Position numbers and translations under genes: made by a program. Below, one piece after another: positions 21,055 through 30,268 of a stretch of 55,777 nucleotides of DNA. The stretch is from a virus, in IMG/VR virus record IMGVR_UViG_3300025280_000039, positions 1 through 55,777 of that record; one strand, written 5' to 3'. Each line of letters begins with the position of its first letter. The first letter of the stretch is position 1. The notes beneath the pieces are model-generated. The model saw only the letters and a program-made list of their open reading frames with translations. It was not told the origin of the DNA and ran no database searches.

Positions 21055-23913
21055 CTAACCTTTAGTAAGCACGTAAACGCCTTTATCATTAAGCTTGTAT
21101 GTTCCCGTAGCATCAAGTATTTCCTGTATTCTGGTCAAGTGCTCTACCGGTACGCTAGTACCAAATTGTCCTTCTTGGGCAGCAAAGGCAAGAATATTTT
21201 CCCGAGTAGGATTGACAACAACTTCTTGCACAGTCGGTCTAGGCAAAGGAAGTCCTGCTTCGTCTGTTTTTATCGGACCCACACTATAAGCTCCCCACTG
21301 ATCTTCAAACTGATTCATTTTGGTAACTGAATTGGTGTAGGATTTCCTAATTCCTAGCTCTATTGCCATCAATCTTTCTTTTAAAACCTCGGGGTCAGCG
21401 AACAGGTAGTCTTCATAAAGACCCACTATCTGTTGTGCCAAGTCTCTGTCTATGTTCGATATGTTTTTAGATCCTTCTCCCAATAACTCCCTAATCAGGA
21501 GGTTAGCAAGACGCTGCTGTTGCATCTCGTACATCGCAATATTCTCTCCGGTTCGCACATTTTCCTCAAACCAGGCCCATAGACTTCTCTGCTCTTTATA
21601 ATCATTAAGACGCTCGTCTGCGTTTCTCCAGTGTTGCTCCTCATGCTCCCCGGCTTTTATAGCTGCTTCCGCGAGTTGTTCGTCAGTGGCGCCTGCCATA
21701 CGGCTACCCAAACTGTTCCCTGCGTCTTCATCTTTTCTTCTCAGCTCCAAGTTGAGAAAGTTCGCACCTTGATTTAAAAGTTTCGCAACGTGCCCCTTAA
21801 AACCCGTGATAGTATAGTCCTCCGCTATATCCAAAGAACTACTTATAAGGCCGAACATATTCAACTGTTTCTGGACGTTCTGAGCGGCTTCATTGTAGTC
21901 TTTCGCCGCTGTCGCATACTGTCTCACTTTCTCTGCTGTATTACCCCCCGCTTGCTTAATAGCTGCTTCTATTACTTCCGTAAAAGCAGTCGCGTTTTTT
22001 ACGCGGGTGTCTATCGCTGCTTGTATTGCTAACTCTCCTCCAAACAATTCCGGATTGCCTTGAACCGTAGAATAAGGAACGTAAGCGATCTTGCCTTTTT
22101 TGTATAGTACGTTTCCGTCCTCGTCCGTGATGTCCCTCACAGGCATTACTTCTATGGGTTTTTTGCCCTCTAATTCCAACGCTCTTGTGTCTTCTCTTCT
22201 CTTGTTGTTCGCGGCAAGCGCGTACTCTGCGGCAGAAAGTTTAATCTGGCGTTCATACTCACGCTTTTCTTTAGCGCCCTCTGTATGATCATCTATTGTG
22301 GCAAGAAACCCGTCCGCTATGTTTTTAATTGCGAAAGGGCTTGTGCCGGCGGCAATCGCCAATCCGGTTTTTACCCAAGCCATTGACTTTTCAAAATCAC
22401 TTGCGCCCTCGTACTCAGGAGCTGTCTCTATAAACTCTTCCTTAAAGGTCTTTAACCAATCTTTCAGATCCTCCGGGTCGTCGTCCTTCGCCGTTGTTAA
22501 TATTCCCTCCGTAACTACTTTCTCACTACTAATAAGTTTTGGTCTAACCCCTTGCTGGCCGCTGTCTTCGTCTTCGGCTTCGTTTTTCAACTTCTTTAAG
22601 TTAGTTTCCGCCTGTTCGGTTAAGTTACTTTGGTCGTCGCTTAAACCGGCTATTATTTTCTTTTTTACCCTAGAGGCTATATGGGATGCTCGTTCGTCTT
22701 CAAAAGCAGAAGAGGCTACCGCAGCTTCGGCTTCATCCTCTTCGGTAAATCGGTCCTCAAGGTCCATATAAGCATTAGGATCTATTACAACAGGTCCTGG
22801 AGCTAACTGAGGAGGTAACATAGCATCTTCGATTCGTTCAGATGTTGTCTTTCCGGTAAATCGGTCCGCGGGATCCCTACCTACAGCATGTCTACCGGCA
22901 CCTATGAACGGTTGACTGTCCGAGCCCCAAGAAATTTGTTCGTCACCTGTTACAAAATCCTGCACGTTCTCGGCAACTGTCGGATCGGGATAATACCGTC
23001 TCACGGGTTCCTTAATACCTGTAGGATCTTGCGCGAAAGGTGGTAAGCCGGTTTGACGTATTAAATTGGCAGCGGCTTCATCACCTAGCTTCATAGCTTC
23101 GCCCCTTATCTGCGTGGCCATGTCCGTTGTAGTTGGTCTGCCCACAGCTTGAAGAGCCGCATCATATGGATGCTGATGCTGACCCAGTCCCTCCGACCAT
23201 CCAGTGGCCTGTCTCAACAACTCCCCGGGAACAATCGTCTCGCCAGAATGGAGCGTTGCCGCTCTGCCTGGGTCCTCTCCGGCATACGCGATCGGATCGG
23301 CAACATAATCATAACGTGCTTGTAGGGCTTCTTGTGACGGGGGCTGAGTTGCGCCTATTTCCAAAGCTACTTCGCCACCGGGAAAATCAAGAGCATTTGC
23401 CTGCGCCGAACCGGATTCGCCTAATGTAAATGTCTCCTCACCAGGCCCTGGTAGCACGTCGCCTGACCAAAGAGCATCTTGTGCATCTAGGCCACGACGC
23501 CAAGCTTCTTTTGCCGTTCCGGCTGCTACGTCCGTTACTTCTTGAACAAGACTGGCGGCATTATCTAGACTTTCTCCCGTCACACTGGCCACATGCGTAA
23601 CTACCTGCTCAAATGTTTTGGCACCAGCGGCAAACGCCTGCTGTATTAACTGAGACAACTGAGCTCGACGTTGTTTTGCGTTTTCCGCACTTCTTTGGCT
23701 GAACTCAGCGATTGTGCCACCTAATGCCTGCGGAGGAGTGCCCATAGCAAGACCCCCGGTTTGAAAATTAACCGGTCCACCCTCGTTCATGGTCACTGAA
23801 TCTATGAGAGGCGAAGAGGAAGCCAGGATGCCTGCCGCTTGACTGGGAGGGACGAGCCCCCCACCACGGAACATCATACGGTTAGCCAGGATTGATTTAA
23901 TAAGCTTTGCCAT
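21055..23913 (-). CDS. Internal virion protein
   Basis: A 952-residue protein. The N-terminus has Gly-rich turns ('MMFRGGGLVPPSQAAG', 'NEGGPVNFQTGGLAMG') seen in other genes of this block. Residues about 220-235 contain 'HSGETIVPGELL', a motif echoed in the 24959-26275 gene. The middle is acidic and helical with 'SDFEKSMAWVKTGLAIAAGT', and the C-terminal third is helical. It is probably a virion core or ejection protein, by size and context. The start ATG 23913 lacks a clear Shine-Dalgarno, suggesting coupling. Confidence 0.55.
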   Translation of the reverse strand: MAKLIKSILANRMMFRGGGLVPPSQAAGILASSSPLIDSVTMNEGGPVNFQTGGLAMGTPPQALGGTIAEFSQRSAENAKQRRAQLSQLIQQAFAAGAKTFEQVVTHVASVTGESLDNAASLVQEVTDVAAGTAKEAWRRGLDAQDALWSGDVLPGPGEETFTLGESGSAQANALDFPGGEVALEIGATQPPSQEALQARYDYVADPIAYAGEDPGRAATLHSGETIVPGELLRQATGWSEGLGQHQHPYDAALQAVGRPTTTDMATQIRGEAMKLGDEAAANLIRQTGLPPFAQDPTGIKEPVRRYYPDPTVAENVQDFVTGDEQISWGSDSQPFIGAGRHAVGRDPADRFTGKTTSERIEDAMLPPQLAPGPVVIDPNAYMDLEDRFTEEDEAEAAVASSAFEDERASHIASRVKKKIIAGLSDDQSNLTEQAETNLKKLKNEAEDEDSGQQGVRPKLISSEKVVTEGILTTAKDDDPEDLKDWLKTFKEEFIETAPEYEGASDFEKSMAWVKTGLAIAAGTSPFAIKNIADGFLATIDDHTEGAKEKREYERQIKLSAAEYALAANNKRREDTRALELEGKKPIEVMPVRDITDEDGNVLYKKGKIAYVPYSTVQGNPELFGGELAIQAAIDTRVKNATAFTEVIEAAIKQAGGNTAEKVRQYATAAKDYNEAAQNVQKQLNMFGLISSSLDIAEDYTITGFKGHVAKLLNQGANFLNLELRRKDEDAGNSLGSRMAGATDEQLAEAAIKAGEHEEQHWRNADERLNDYKEQRSLWAWFEENVRTGENIAMYEMQQQRLANLLIRELLGEGSKNISNIDRDLAQQIVGLYEDYLFADPEVLKERLMAIELGIRKSYTNSVTKMNQFEDQWGAYSVGPIKTDEAGLPLPRPTVQEVVVNPTRENILAFAAQEGQFGTSVPVEHLTRIQEILDATGTYKLNDKGVYVLTKG

Positions 23914-23927
23914 TTTAAGTATTCGCG

Positions 23928-24959
23928 TTAGGTGGGGGTAAAGAAACTACCCAAGGGATTTCCTAGAGCTTCATTCAACTTAATGCCGGCGATACCTGCG
24001 CCAATGCCTTGGGATAAGAAACTTGGTGAAGGAGCCGTTGACGCAGCCAACGTGGATTGACCGCTACCTATTTGAGGTTTGAATATGTCGCTCATAAAGC
24101 TTAGTCGCTGGAAGGGCTCGCCTTGCTGCTGTAACTGGGACTGTCGCGCTGCATCGAGTTCTCGTTGCGCTTGAGTCTGACCCAGTGCGCCCAGTTGTGA
24201 CTGGATCTGTGCTTGCTGGCCGATTAAGCCTTGGCCGGCACTGGCAATCCCTAGCTGCTGGGCGCCAAGCTGCCCTATGCCCTGAGCGCCAAGAATGCCT
24301 GTTTGAGCCTGCCCTTGGCCAACGTTGGTGAGTAATTGCGAAATGTTCTGTTGGCGCTTCTGTTGATTCTCAAACGCCGTCTGTGCGGCGTTCTGCGCCT
24401 GGTTAAAGTTCCGTGACAAGTCTTCAAAAATGCGACGGCTTTGCAGATCGAGAAGGTTGCGGTTCAGCTCTTGCTGCGCAATCCCCTGCCGGCTACCACC
24501 CAGAGCTCCGGTTGCTGCTGCTTGAGCGCCAAGTTGGTTTTGCTGAAAACTGGCCTGACGCGCCATCTCACGAAGCGCGTCTTGAGTAACCAGTTGCTGG
24601 AACGGGTCCATAAAAGGCGCAACTTGCGTTGCCGGGTCAAACGCACCCCCAGTTGCCTGTGCCGCCTGTGCCGCATCCAGAAGAGATTGCTGCGCTACTG
24701 GTAGTTGCTGCTGCAAGCCAGCAAGACCACCGGCAATGGTCCCTGCACCGGTTTGCAAGAACGGCTGAAACTGGCCGATACCTTGTCCGGTTGCAATCGC
24801 CTGCTGAGTGAGGGGGTCAAGTCCAGCAACCTGTATGGGCGGAATGGCAGCCGGCGTCTGCCCTCGAGCTGCTGTTAGGTCAAGCAGCCTCCTTTGAAAG
24901 TCCTCAAGAAAAGGAGCTTGCCTAAGAATTTGCGATTGGGTTGTGGTATCAGTAGCCAT
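23928..24959 (-). CDS. Gln-rich virion protein
   Basis: A 343-residue protein with strong Gln, Ala and Gly bias (for example 'AQQLGIASAGQGLIGQQAQI'), helical and repeat-like. Its ATG overlaps the upstream stop as TAATG. Similar Gln-rich proteins precede internal virion proteins in marine podovirus-like genomes (general knowledge, not searched). A structural core or ejection role is likely; no enzyme motif is present. Confidence 0.55.
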   Translation of the reverse strand: MATDTTTQSQILRQAPFLEDFQRRLLDLTAARGQTPAAIPPIQVAGLDPLTQQAIATGQGIGQFQPFLQTGAGTIAGGLAGLQQQLPVAQQSLLDAAQAAQATGGAFDPATQVAPFMDPFQQLVTQDALREMARQASFQQNQLGAQAAATGALGGSRQGIAQQELNRNLLDLQSRRIFEDLSRNFNQAQNAAQTAFENQQKRQQNISQLLTNVGQGQAQTGILGAQGIGQLGAQQLGIASAGQGLIGQQAQIQSQLGALGQTQAQRELDAARQSQLQQQGEPFQRLSFMSDIFKPQIGSGQSTLAASTAPSPSFLSQGIGAGIAGIKLNEALGNPLGSFFTPT

Positions 24960-26275
24960 TACGCGACTCTCTCAAATTGGTGCATTAGGTCATACATTCT
25001 CGCGGCACCTCGTTGTCTATTGCCGTTACCTGCGCCCCTGACGGCATCTGCCGTCATGACAAACTCTCCGTCTGAAAGACGGGCCGGGATATCGTCGGAG
25101 GTTCCCGTGCCGGGTCCGCTTATCGCTCCACCGTGCGCCGCAAGCGCGGTCTGGTTTCCAAATTGGCCAAGGTACGCTAAGGCTTCTGACAACGAAATCC
25201 CCGTTGCGTCTGCTATCTGCTGTGCGTTAAATAATGGACCCACGCCGGCTTGTTTAAGGAGATCTTGACCAATCGAGCTCTGCTGGTCTTGCGTGGAAAG
25301 TGCTAGGAATTTGTTGTAAGCTTCAATCTGTGGGTCACCCGCGGCTTGGTTCTCCTCATCTTCTTTCTCATCGAAAGCACCAACAGCCAAAGCGCCGAGG
25401 CCGAGACCACCGCCTATAAGGCCGGCTTGTTGCCAACCGCCAAGGTTACTGAACCAGTTGCCTTTGTCTGGTATCGTTCCGCGTGTAGAGTCACGCAATC
25501 CTCCCACACCTTTAAGAGGGCTTGGCGCGTATTCTCCGGTCCAAAATTTAGGATCACCTCCGCCTCCATGAATACGTGTGTTAATTGGCGCCCTACTTAG
25601 CCCGATGTTAGCGTCACTTAAAGGATGAGCTGCAAGAACCGGTGCTCCAGATGTACGAGCCGCGCCCGGTATTCCTCTCCCCATAGTGGCCCCATAAGCA
25701 CTGCCTAAGGTACCACCGCCAAAAATGCCCTGCTGCCATGCGGCTGATGGTGACCTGAACATCTGTCCTAACGATGATTGAGCACCTTTCATGAACCCTA
25801 CCCCGTTCTTGCCCATACCACCAATGCCGCCCATTAAGGCTTGCGTGCCGCCAGCAAACAACCCGGCCATAAGCGCATCTTTGGTCGAACCCCCGGTTAG
25901 TTTAGTCGCCAGAGCTGAAGCAATAGGACCACCCATGCCAGGCAAAATCAGGTTGCCTATGATGGGAGCCGCTATGGGGAGAATCTTCTTGAAAAGCTTC
26001 TTGAAGAAAAACTCAGGCTGCCCTGTTACAGGGTTGATTGAATTCAGGTCATTCCCAACCACGTAACGATTGGGGTCTTCCACCCCCATCATGCGCATCT
26101 GCTGGAACAGAGCTTCCTTTAGCGGGGGGTTGGCTTCTAGAACATCACCAGGAACAACGGTCTCGCCGTCACTGGCGTGAACCATGTAGTTGTCGCCATA
26201 GCGCCCCAAGGTGCCTAAGCCGGTTGCTATTGATTTATAGGTAGGCTCACCAATTAACTTCGGTCCTGTTCTCAT
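24959..26275 (-). CDS. Virion structural protein with GETVVPG motif
   Basis: A 438-residue protein. The ATG at 26275 overlaps the previous stop (TGATG). The N-terminal part has 'YMVHASDGETVVPGDVLEAN' and 'NRYVVGNDLNSINPVTGQPE' followed by 'FFFKKLFKKILPIAAPIIGN', a basic-hydrophobic segment. The middle is Gly-rich with a hydrophobic stretch 'AGLIGGGLGLGALAVGAF'. The C-terminus has 'GTSDDIPARLSDGEFVMTAD', another motif recurring among phage virion proteins. It is probably part of the internal core or tail channel. Confidence 0.6.
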   Translation of the reverse strand: MRTGPKLIGEPTYKSIATGLGTLGRYGDNYMVHASDGETVVPGDVLEANPPLKEALFQQMRMMGVEDPNRYVVGNDLNSINPVTGQPEFFFKKLFKKILPIAAPIIGNLILPGMGGPIASALATKLTGGSTKDALMAGLFAGGTQALMGGIGGMGKNGVGFMKGAQSSLGQMFRSPSAAWQQGIFGGGTLGSAYGATMGRGIPGAARTSGAPVLAAHPLSDANIGLSRAPINTRIHGGGGDPKFWTGEYAPSPLKGVGGLRDSTRGTIPDKGNWFSNLGGWQQAGLIGGGLGLGALAVGAFDEKEDEENQAAGDPQIEAYNKFLALSTQDQQSSIGQDLLKQAGVGPLFNAQQIADATGISLSEALAYLGQFGNQTALAAHGGAISGPGTGTSDDIPARLSDGEFVMTADAVRGAGNGNRQRGAARMYDLMHQFERVA

Positions 26276-26595
26276 CAAGAAAGCTCCAATACGCTAGCAA
26301 AGACGTAAATTTTACTTGCGGTGTCGCAATTTAATTGCAGCGTATCGCCGGCCTCGAGGACAAAAGGACCGGTGAGAGACGTTTCGGCGTCTGACGCCAT
26401 GCTGGTACTATCCAGCGTTATCAATGTCGAGGCGGAGCTATCGTTTATTTTAGTCAAAACAACGATTGCCCCACTATGACTATTGAACAAATTGATGTTT
26501 TTTACAATAGCCTCAGTGGCCGAGGGGCAGGTGTATATGGTGACATTTCCGGTCGCCCCTACCAAAGCAGCCGCATTTTTGTAGGCGGAGGCCAT
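26275..26595 (-). CDS. Small beta-rich virion protein
   Basis: A 106-residue protein of mostly beta strands ('TIYTCPSATEAIVKNINLF', 'AIVVLTKIND', 'LQLNCDTASKIYVFASVLE'), like small tail or decoration proteins. Start and stop overlap both neighbours (TAATG upstream, TGATG downstream). No family name was assigned. Confidence 0.6.
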   Translation of the reverse strand: MASAYKNAAALVGATGNVTIYTCPSATEAIVKNINLFNSHSGAIVVLTKINDSSASTLITLDSTSMASDAETSLTGPFVLEAGDTLQLNCDTASKIYVFASVLELS

Positions 26596-26762
26596 TACTC
26601 AATGAACCAGGTCATTGAGTTGGTGTCATCCACGCCGCTGACTATTTCGGGGAACTCAATCTTGGTCAGGGCCATCTCCAAATCCCTCATGATTCTGGCG
26701 AAAACGTCAGGATCGTAGATTTCAGGGACTTCAGGGAAATTATGGTCAAGTAGGGAAGCCAT
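26595..26762 (-). CDS. 55-residue coupled phage protein
   Basis: A short gene whose ATG (26762) overlaps the upstream stop and whose TAA overlaps the next ATG, both as TAATG. It encodes 'MASLLDHNFPEVPEIYDPDV' and continues with 'FARIMRDLEMALTKIEFPEI'. The double overlap and the compact acidic/helical sequence support a real gene. Similar short proteins are common at this position in marine phages, to my knowledge. Role unknown, probably in virion assembly. Confidence 0.7.
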   Translation of the reverse strand: MASLLDHNFPEVPEIYDPDVFARIMRDLEMALTKIEFPEIVSGVDDTNSMTWFIE

Positions 26763-29032
26763 TACCTTCTCCCATCCGGGCGTATATCAAGCCTGGTTTC
26801 GCCCAACGTCCAAGCCGTAGTCGTGCTGGCGCTGGATATCCTTAAAACCGCCGTTCGACCACGGGCGCGTACGTCGGCCTTTGTAGTCGCGGCCAGCACG
26901 GAGGCCGTCGCCTCGGTAACCGCTGTGCTGCTGGGGAAGTCCCGGGTTTTAAGGATGTAACTGACTTCCGCATCCGTCCCGGAGAGCTCTATGTCCGGAA
27001 TAATCTTGCTTACGAACATGAAGTTGTTGCCGTCTTGAAGGTCAAAGTCAGAGGACTCTATATAAGAGGTCATGGCTGAGCCGTCATCGCTCTCGGCATT
27101 CTCGTGAATGAATACAAACGAGGTCTCGCTGACAAGCCCAGCTCCTCTCGGCTTTTGGTGGATACCGGCATCAACCCAGGCGGTTCTGGCCAAAGTACCT
27201 ATGTCCCAGGTTCCTTCGGTGTAGTTGAACTTGACGTACCGGTCTATCTCGGTAGCCGAGGAGGACACATAGAAAAAGAAGATCTCGTCAAACAAGCGAT
27301 TGGGAGCAGCAAAGAATTTTCTGGCCTGCTCGAGGTTAATGTCATCGAACACGTACCGTAGGACGGTGCACGAAAGCGTCTGCAAACGCCCCGTGTAGGC
27401 GTAAAAGTTCTCCAAGTCCATCCAGAAAACCTTGTCGCCGATGCTCGCAATGGCGTTGGGGGACAGCACTGATACGTTGTTGGAAATCATAGCGAAACCA
27501 AACGTAAAAGGTGGACCCACAAACCGCATGGAGTACAAAGACGTGTCGGTGAGAATCAAGGTTTCCTGCCGAGTTCTAATCCCGGCAATAATCTCAGACC
27601 CTGCGGAAATACGCTGGCTGCCAGCGGTGTTGGTGGCCGTAGGCGTCCAGTCAAAAGGTGATTCCTGGTCGGACCAGCGAACCATCATCAAATCCTGAGC
27701 AGTTTCCGAAATGGGGTTGCACCCTAAGCAGATGATATGGCGGTCTACGCTGGAAACCAGAATCTGCCTGGTAAGGGTTGGAGCATCCGAGGCCCCGGTT
27801 TGGGAGGCAAAAGTAGTGGCTCTGGTGTTAAGGCCCAGGGTTTTGTCCCAGTAATAAGGAGTGCTGTCGGCGACGCAGAAAATCAGGTCTTCTCCCCAGT
27901 TGTCCTGGGGCCAAAGTCTTAGAATATCGGTGATATTAACAGCTGACGCACCGCCAAAAGTGACAAAAGAATTAGCTTCCTTCACAGCATCACCATCACT
28001 GTGGGCCACTGCGGTCGTGCCTCTTACCCCCCTTACAACACCAGCATCCAGAGTCTGGCTGGTTTTTCCGGTGTATTGGATAAGCTCCTGGTCAATTAAA
28101 ATCAGCCCAATGAAGGTTACACTCGCACTACTGCTATGCGCGGCTGCGGTTGTGCCATCCGCTCCCCTACTTAAATCATTTAAGACATTCCCTGATTTGC
28201 TGGCATAGCCAATGTTTTCGCTTCCTATCTTTATGGTCCCTATGTCAGGGAGCCCGGAAGCGTCCGCCAGGGTTATAGCCCCTGTTTCATCTATAGCCAC
28301 ATTAGCGGAAATTGACGTGGAAGCCGTTTCAAACAGAGCCGCACTTGTCAGAATTATCGACGTAGCCGAATCGGAAATGTCCCCGTTCAGCGTGGTTTCT
28401 GAAAAAGATGTCGTTACGCCGCCAAAAAGACTTGCCCCAAAGCCTGTTCCACTGGAGGCCGTCACCAGACCGATGCTCAACTGATATTTGGCTACGGTGC
28501 TGCCACCACCGGTACCGGTGTCAGATGCGTTGGCTGTAGCGGTTGCCGTAATCGTATAGGTGTTGGACGTTGGAACCGTCTGAATCTCGTATTCCTGGTT
28601 CAACACTGCTGCCGTGATATTGCCTCCCAGGGAGGCCGCACTGTTATAAGTTACGAAATCCCCGGCGATGGCTCCATGAGAAGCATCCGTAACCGTCAGG
28701 GTCGCAGAGCCATTGGTCGCGGCAAAAGTCGCGGTTCCCGTGGTTGTGGAACGCAAAGGTGTAATGTCGTTATAAGACCCGCCTTCCTCTACATAAAACT
28801 TGGAGTCAGTGCCAACGCCCATGAATTTGGAGGCATCGAGAGCCGACCATGCGAACAAAGACCTGACGGTCCCTTCAATGGTACCGCTGCTAAGCTTGGT
28901 CCAGCCGCCGATTTTCTCCGGTCGACCTTTCCTGAACCGTATCAAGTCGGAGTCGTACCAACCCTGCTCATTGGCATAGGAGGTGCTCTCTCGATTGACA
29001 CCCGGCTTGAAGGAGATTTTAAATAAAGGCAT
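26762..29032 (-). CDS. Large tail/virion protein
   Basis: A 756-residue protein starting 'MPLFKISFKPGVNRESTSYA' with 'GWYDSDLIRFRKGRPEKIGG'. The first 300 residues are Thr/Ser/Gly-rich beta repeats ('SATLTVTDASHGAIAGDF', 'TASGLPDIGTI-like' blades with 'RGADGTTAAAHS' and 'RGVRGTTAVAHS'). Later parts include 'DNWGEDLIFCVADSTPYYWD', 'RHIICLGCNP' and 'VRWSDQESPFDWTPTATNTA'. The layout is like a tail nozzle or hub protein of podoviruses with propeller-like blades. Position beside connectors and fibres supports this. An exact homologue is not claimed. Confidence 0.65.
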   Translation of the reverse strand: MPLFKISFKPGVNRESTSYANEQGWYDSDLIRFRKGRPEKIGGWTKLSSGTIEGTVRSLFAWSALDASKFMGVGTDSKFYVEEGGSYNDITPLRSTTTGTATFAATNGSATLTVTDASHGAIAGDFVTYNSAASLGGNITAAVLNQEYEIQTVPTSNTYTITATATANASDTGTGGGSTVAKYQLSIGLVTASSGTGFGASLFGGVTTSFSETTLNGDISDSATSIILTSAALFETASTSISANVAIDETGAITLADASGLPDIGTIKIGSENIGYASKSGNVLNDLSRGADGTTAAAHSSSASVTFIGLILIDQELIQYTGKTSQTLDAGVVRGVRGTTAVAHSDGDAVKEANSFVTFGGASAVNITDILRLWPQDNWGEDLIFCVADSTPYYWDKTLGLNTRATTFASQTGASDAPTLTRQILVSSVDRHIICLGCNPISETAQDLMMVRWSDQESPFDWTPTATNTAGSQRISAGSEIIAGIRTRQETLILTDTSLYSMRFVGPPFTFGFAMISNNVSVLSPNAIASIGDKVFWMDLENFYAYTGRLQTLSCTVLRYVFDDINLEQARKFFAAPNRLFDEIFFFYVSSSATEIDRYVKFNYTEGTWDIGTLARTAWVDAGIHQKPRGAGLVSETSFVFIHENAESDDGSAMTSYIESSDFDLQDGNNFMFVSKIIPDIELSGTDAEVSYILKTRDFPSSTAVTEATASVLAATTKADVRARGRTAVLRISSASTTTAWTLGETRLDIRPDGRR

Positions 29033-29034
29033 AT

Positions 29035-29988
29035 CTATTCACGTCCACCTTGCGGGTCCCTGTAAACGCGGGGAGGTGGAAGTCCCTGCACGGCAGGAAG
29101 CCCTAGTCTGTCCCTGATATTCGCCCCCGTAAGGAACTGCTTTCGTCCTTGCCCCTCTTGACGTACCACCCGTGGTACGAATAAGCCTTCCCGTTGGTCA
29201 CCTTTCTCTCCACCAATATTAAATTGTATGCCCCCGATACCTTGTTGCAGTTGCGGTAAAAGCAGATCCCCAGCTCCCTGGTTCTGAGCAAATAAGGCGT
29301 TCTTCATCATTTGCTTTAAGAACTTGCTTTTAGGGTCGACAAACGGACCGCCTCCGCCAGCACCGCCTTCCCGTCGGAGATCGCGTACATCCGGGCGCAT
29401 GTTGAGGAAGTTCTGGTAATCCCAATTAGCTTTCTCCGCCCGTTGTTTAGGGGTTATTTTAGGAGCCATGGCTGCTTGAAGAACCAACAGACCAACCCCC
29501 AACCCAGGCAAAGCTGCCGCAAATGGCGCTGCCGCAGGACCGGCCATCGATAGCGCTCCTGCTGGTCCATACAAACCCCCGGCAAAAGAGGCGGGCATAG
29601 ACCCAAAAGCCGCCCCCGGAAATAGGGGAGCGGCGGGAGAAACCAATCCCAACTTAGTCCCAAGACTGCTTATCCCTCCACTGACCTTGGTACCTATATT
29701 GCTCAGGCCGGAAATAAGAGGATCTAATCCCAGTTTGGAAATAGCCCCGGCAGGTATTTGTGAACCAATAAGATTTAAGCTCGGACCTATAAGAGGATTC
29801 GACTTAACTGTAGGTGCCGGCACGGTGAGTCCCTGCGCCACAGTGGTCCCTTGCGGCACGGTATCTGTCGACCCTTCCTCGAGAAGGGCTAATTGCCCAG
29901 CAGCCTGCTCTGGCGTCAAGCCAAGATTTATAAGATCGGCCTCGGTCACAGGACCACCGGCCTGGTATCTCTGAATGGGTCTAAACAC
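29035..29988 (-). CDS. Gly/Pro-rich virion-associated protein
   Basis: A protein of about 317 residues. I prefer GTG 29988, which overlaps the previous stop by 8 bp and gives 'FRPIQRYQAGGPVTEADL', a start like its neighbours. ATG 30045 would overlap the upstream gene by 65 bp. The middle has hydrophobic Ala/Gly/Pro stretches ('AAPFAAALPGLGVGLLVLQA'). Then come 'KANWDYQNFLNMRPDVRDLR' and a Gly-rich linker. Probably an internal or tail protein; function unknown. Confidence 0.55.
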   Translation of the reverse strand: MFRPIQRYQAGGPVTEADLINLGLTPEQAAGQLALLEEGSTDTVPQGTTVAQGLTVPAPTVKSNPLIGPSLNLIGSQIPAGAISKLGLDPLISGLSNIGTKVSGGISSLGTKLGLVSPAAPLFPGAAFGSMPASFAGGLYGPAGALSMAGPAAAPFAAALPGLGVGLLVLQAAMAPKITPKQRAEKANWDYQNFLNMRPDVRDLRREGGAGGGGPFVDPKSKFLKQMMKNALFAQNQGAGDLLLPQLQQGIGGIQFNIGGEKGDQREGLFVPRVVRQEGQGRKQFLTGANIRDRLGLPAVQGLPPPRVYRDPQGGRE

Positions 29989-30268
29989 TTTTCGGATACT
30001 TATCTTTAATGGCTTTGATGCTCGCTTTCCATCCATCAAAATCATGATATATCTGGTCGAGCTGTTCCTTCAGTTCAGGATATTCATCTTTTCTTTTGCT
30101 GAAATACTGGAAAGATTCCACCTTCGCCAAAATATCCGCCTTTGAAATCACGTCAGCTTCGTTGTCCCAGGTGATTCTGTCGGGGTCGTTGTCAACGACA
30201 GAGCATCCCGCGTCTGGGTTAATCGCCTTGATGGCTTCAATTACCGAACCTGTCTCTAAATAACTCAT
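29981..30268 (-). CDS. Fibre-linked small protein
   Basis: A 95-residue acidic protein ending 'IYHDFDGWKASIKAIKDKYP'. The pattern 'YPELKEQLDQIYHDFDGWKA' is typical of small proteins encoded beside tail fibre genes, sometimes called assembly chaperones. Its ATG overlaps the fibre stop (ATGA). It may help fold or attach the fibre at 30265-31869. Confidence 0.6.
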   Translation of the reverse strand: MSYLETGSVIEAIKAINPDAGCSVVDNDPDRITWDNEADVISKADILAKVESFQYFSKRKDEYPELKEQLDQIYHDFDGWKASIKAIKDKYPKSV

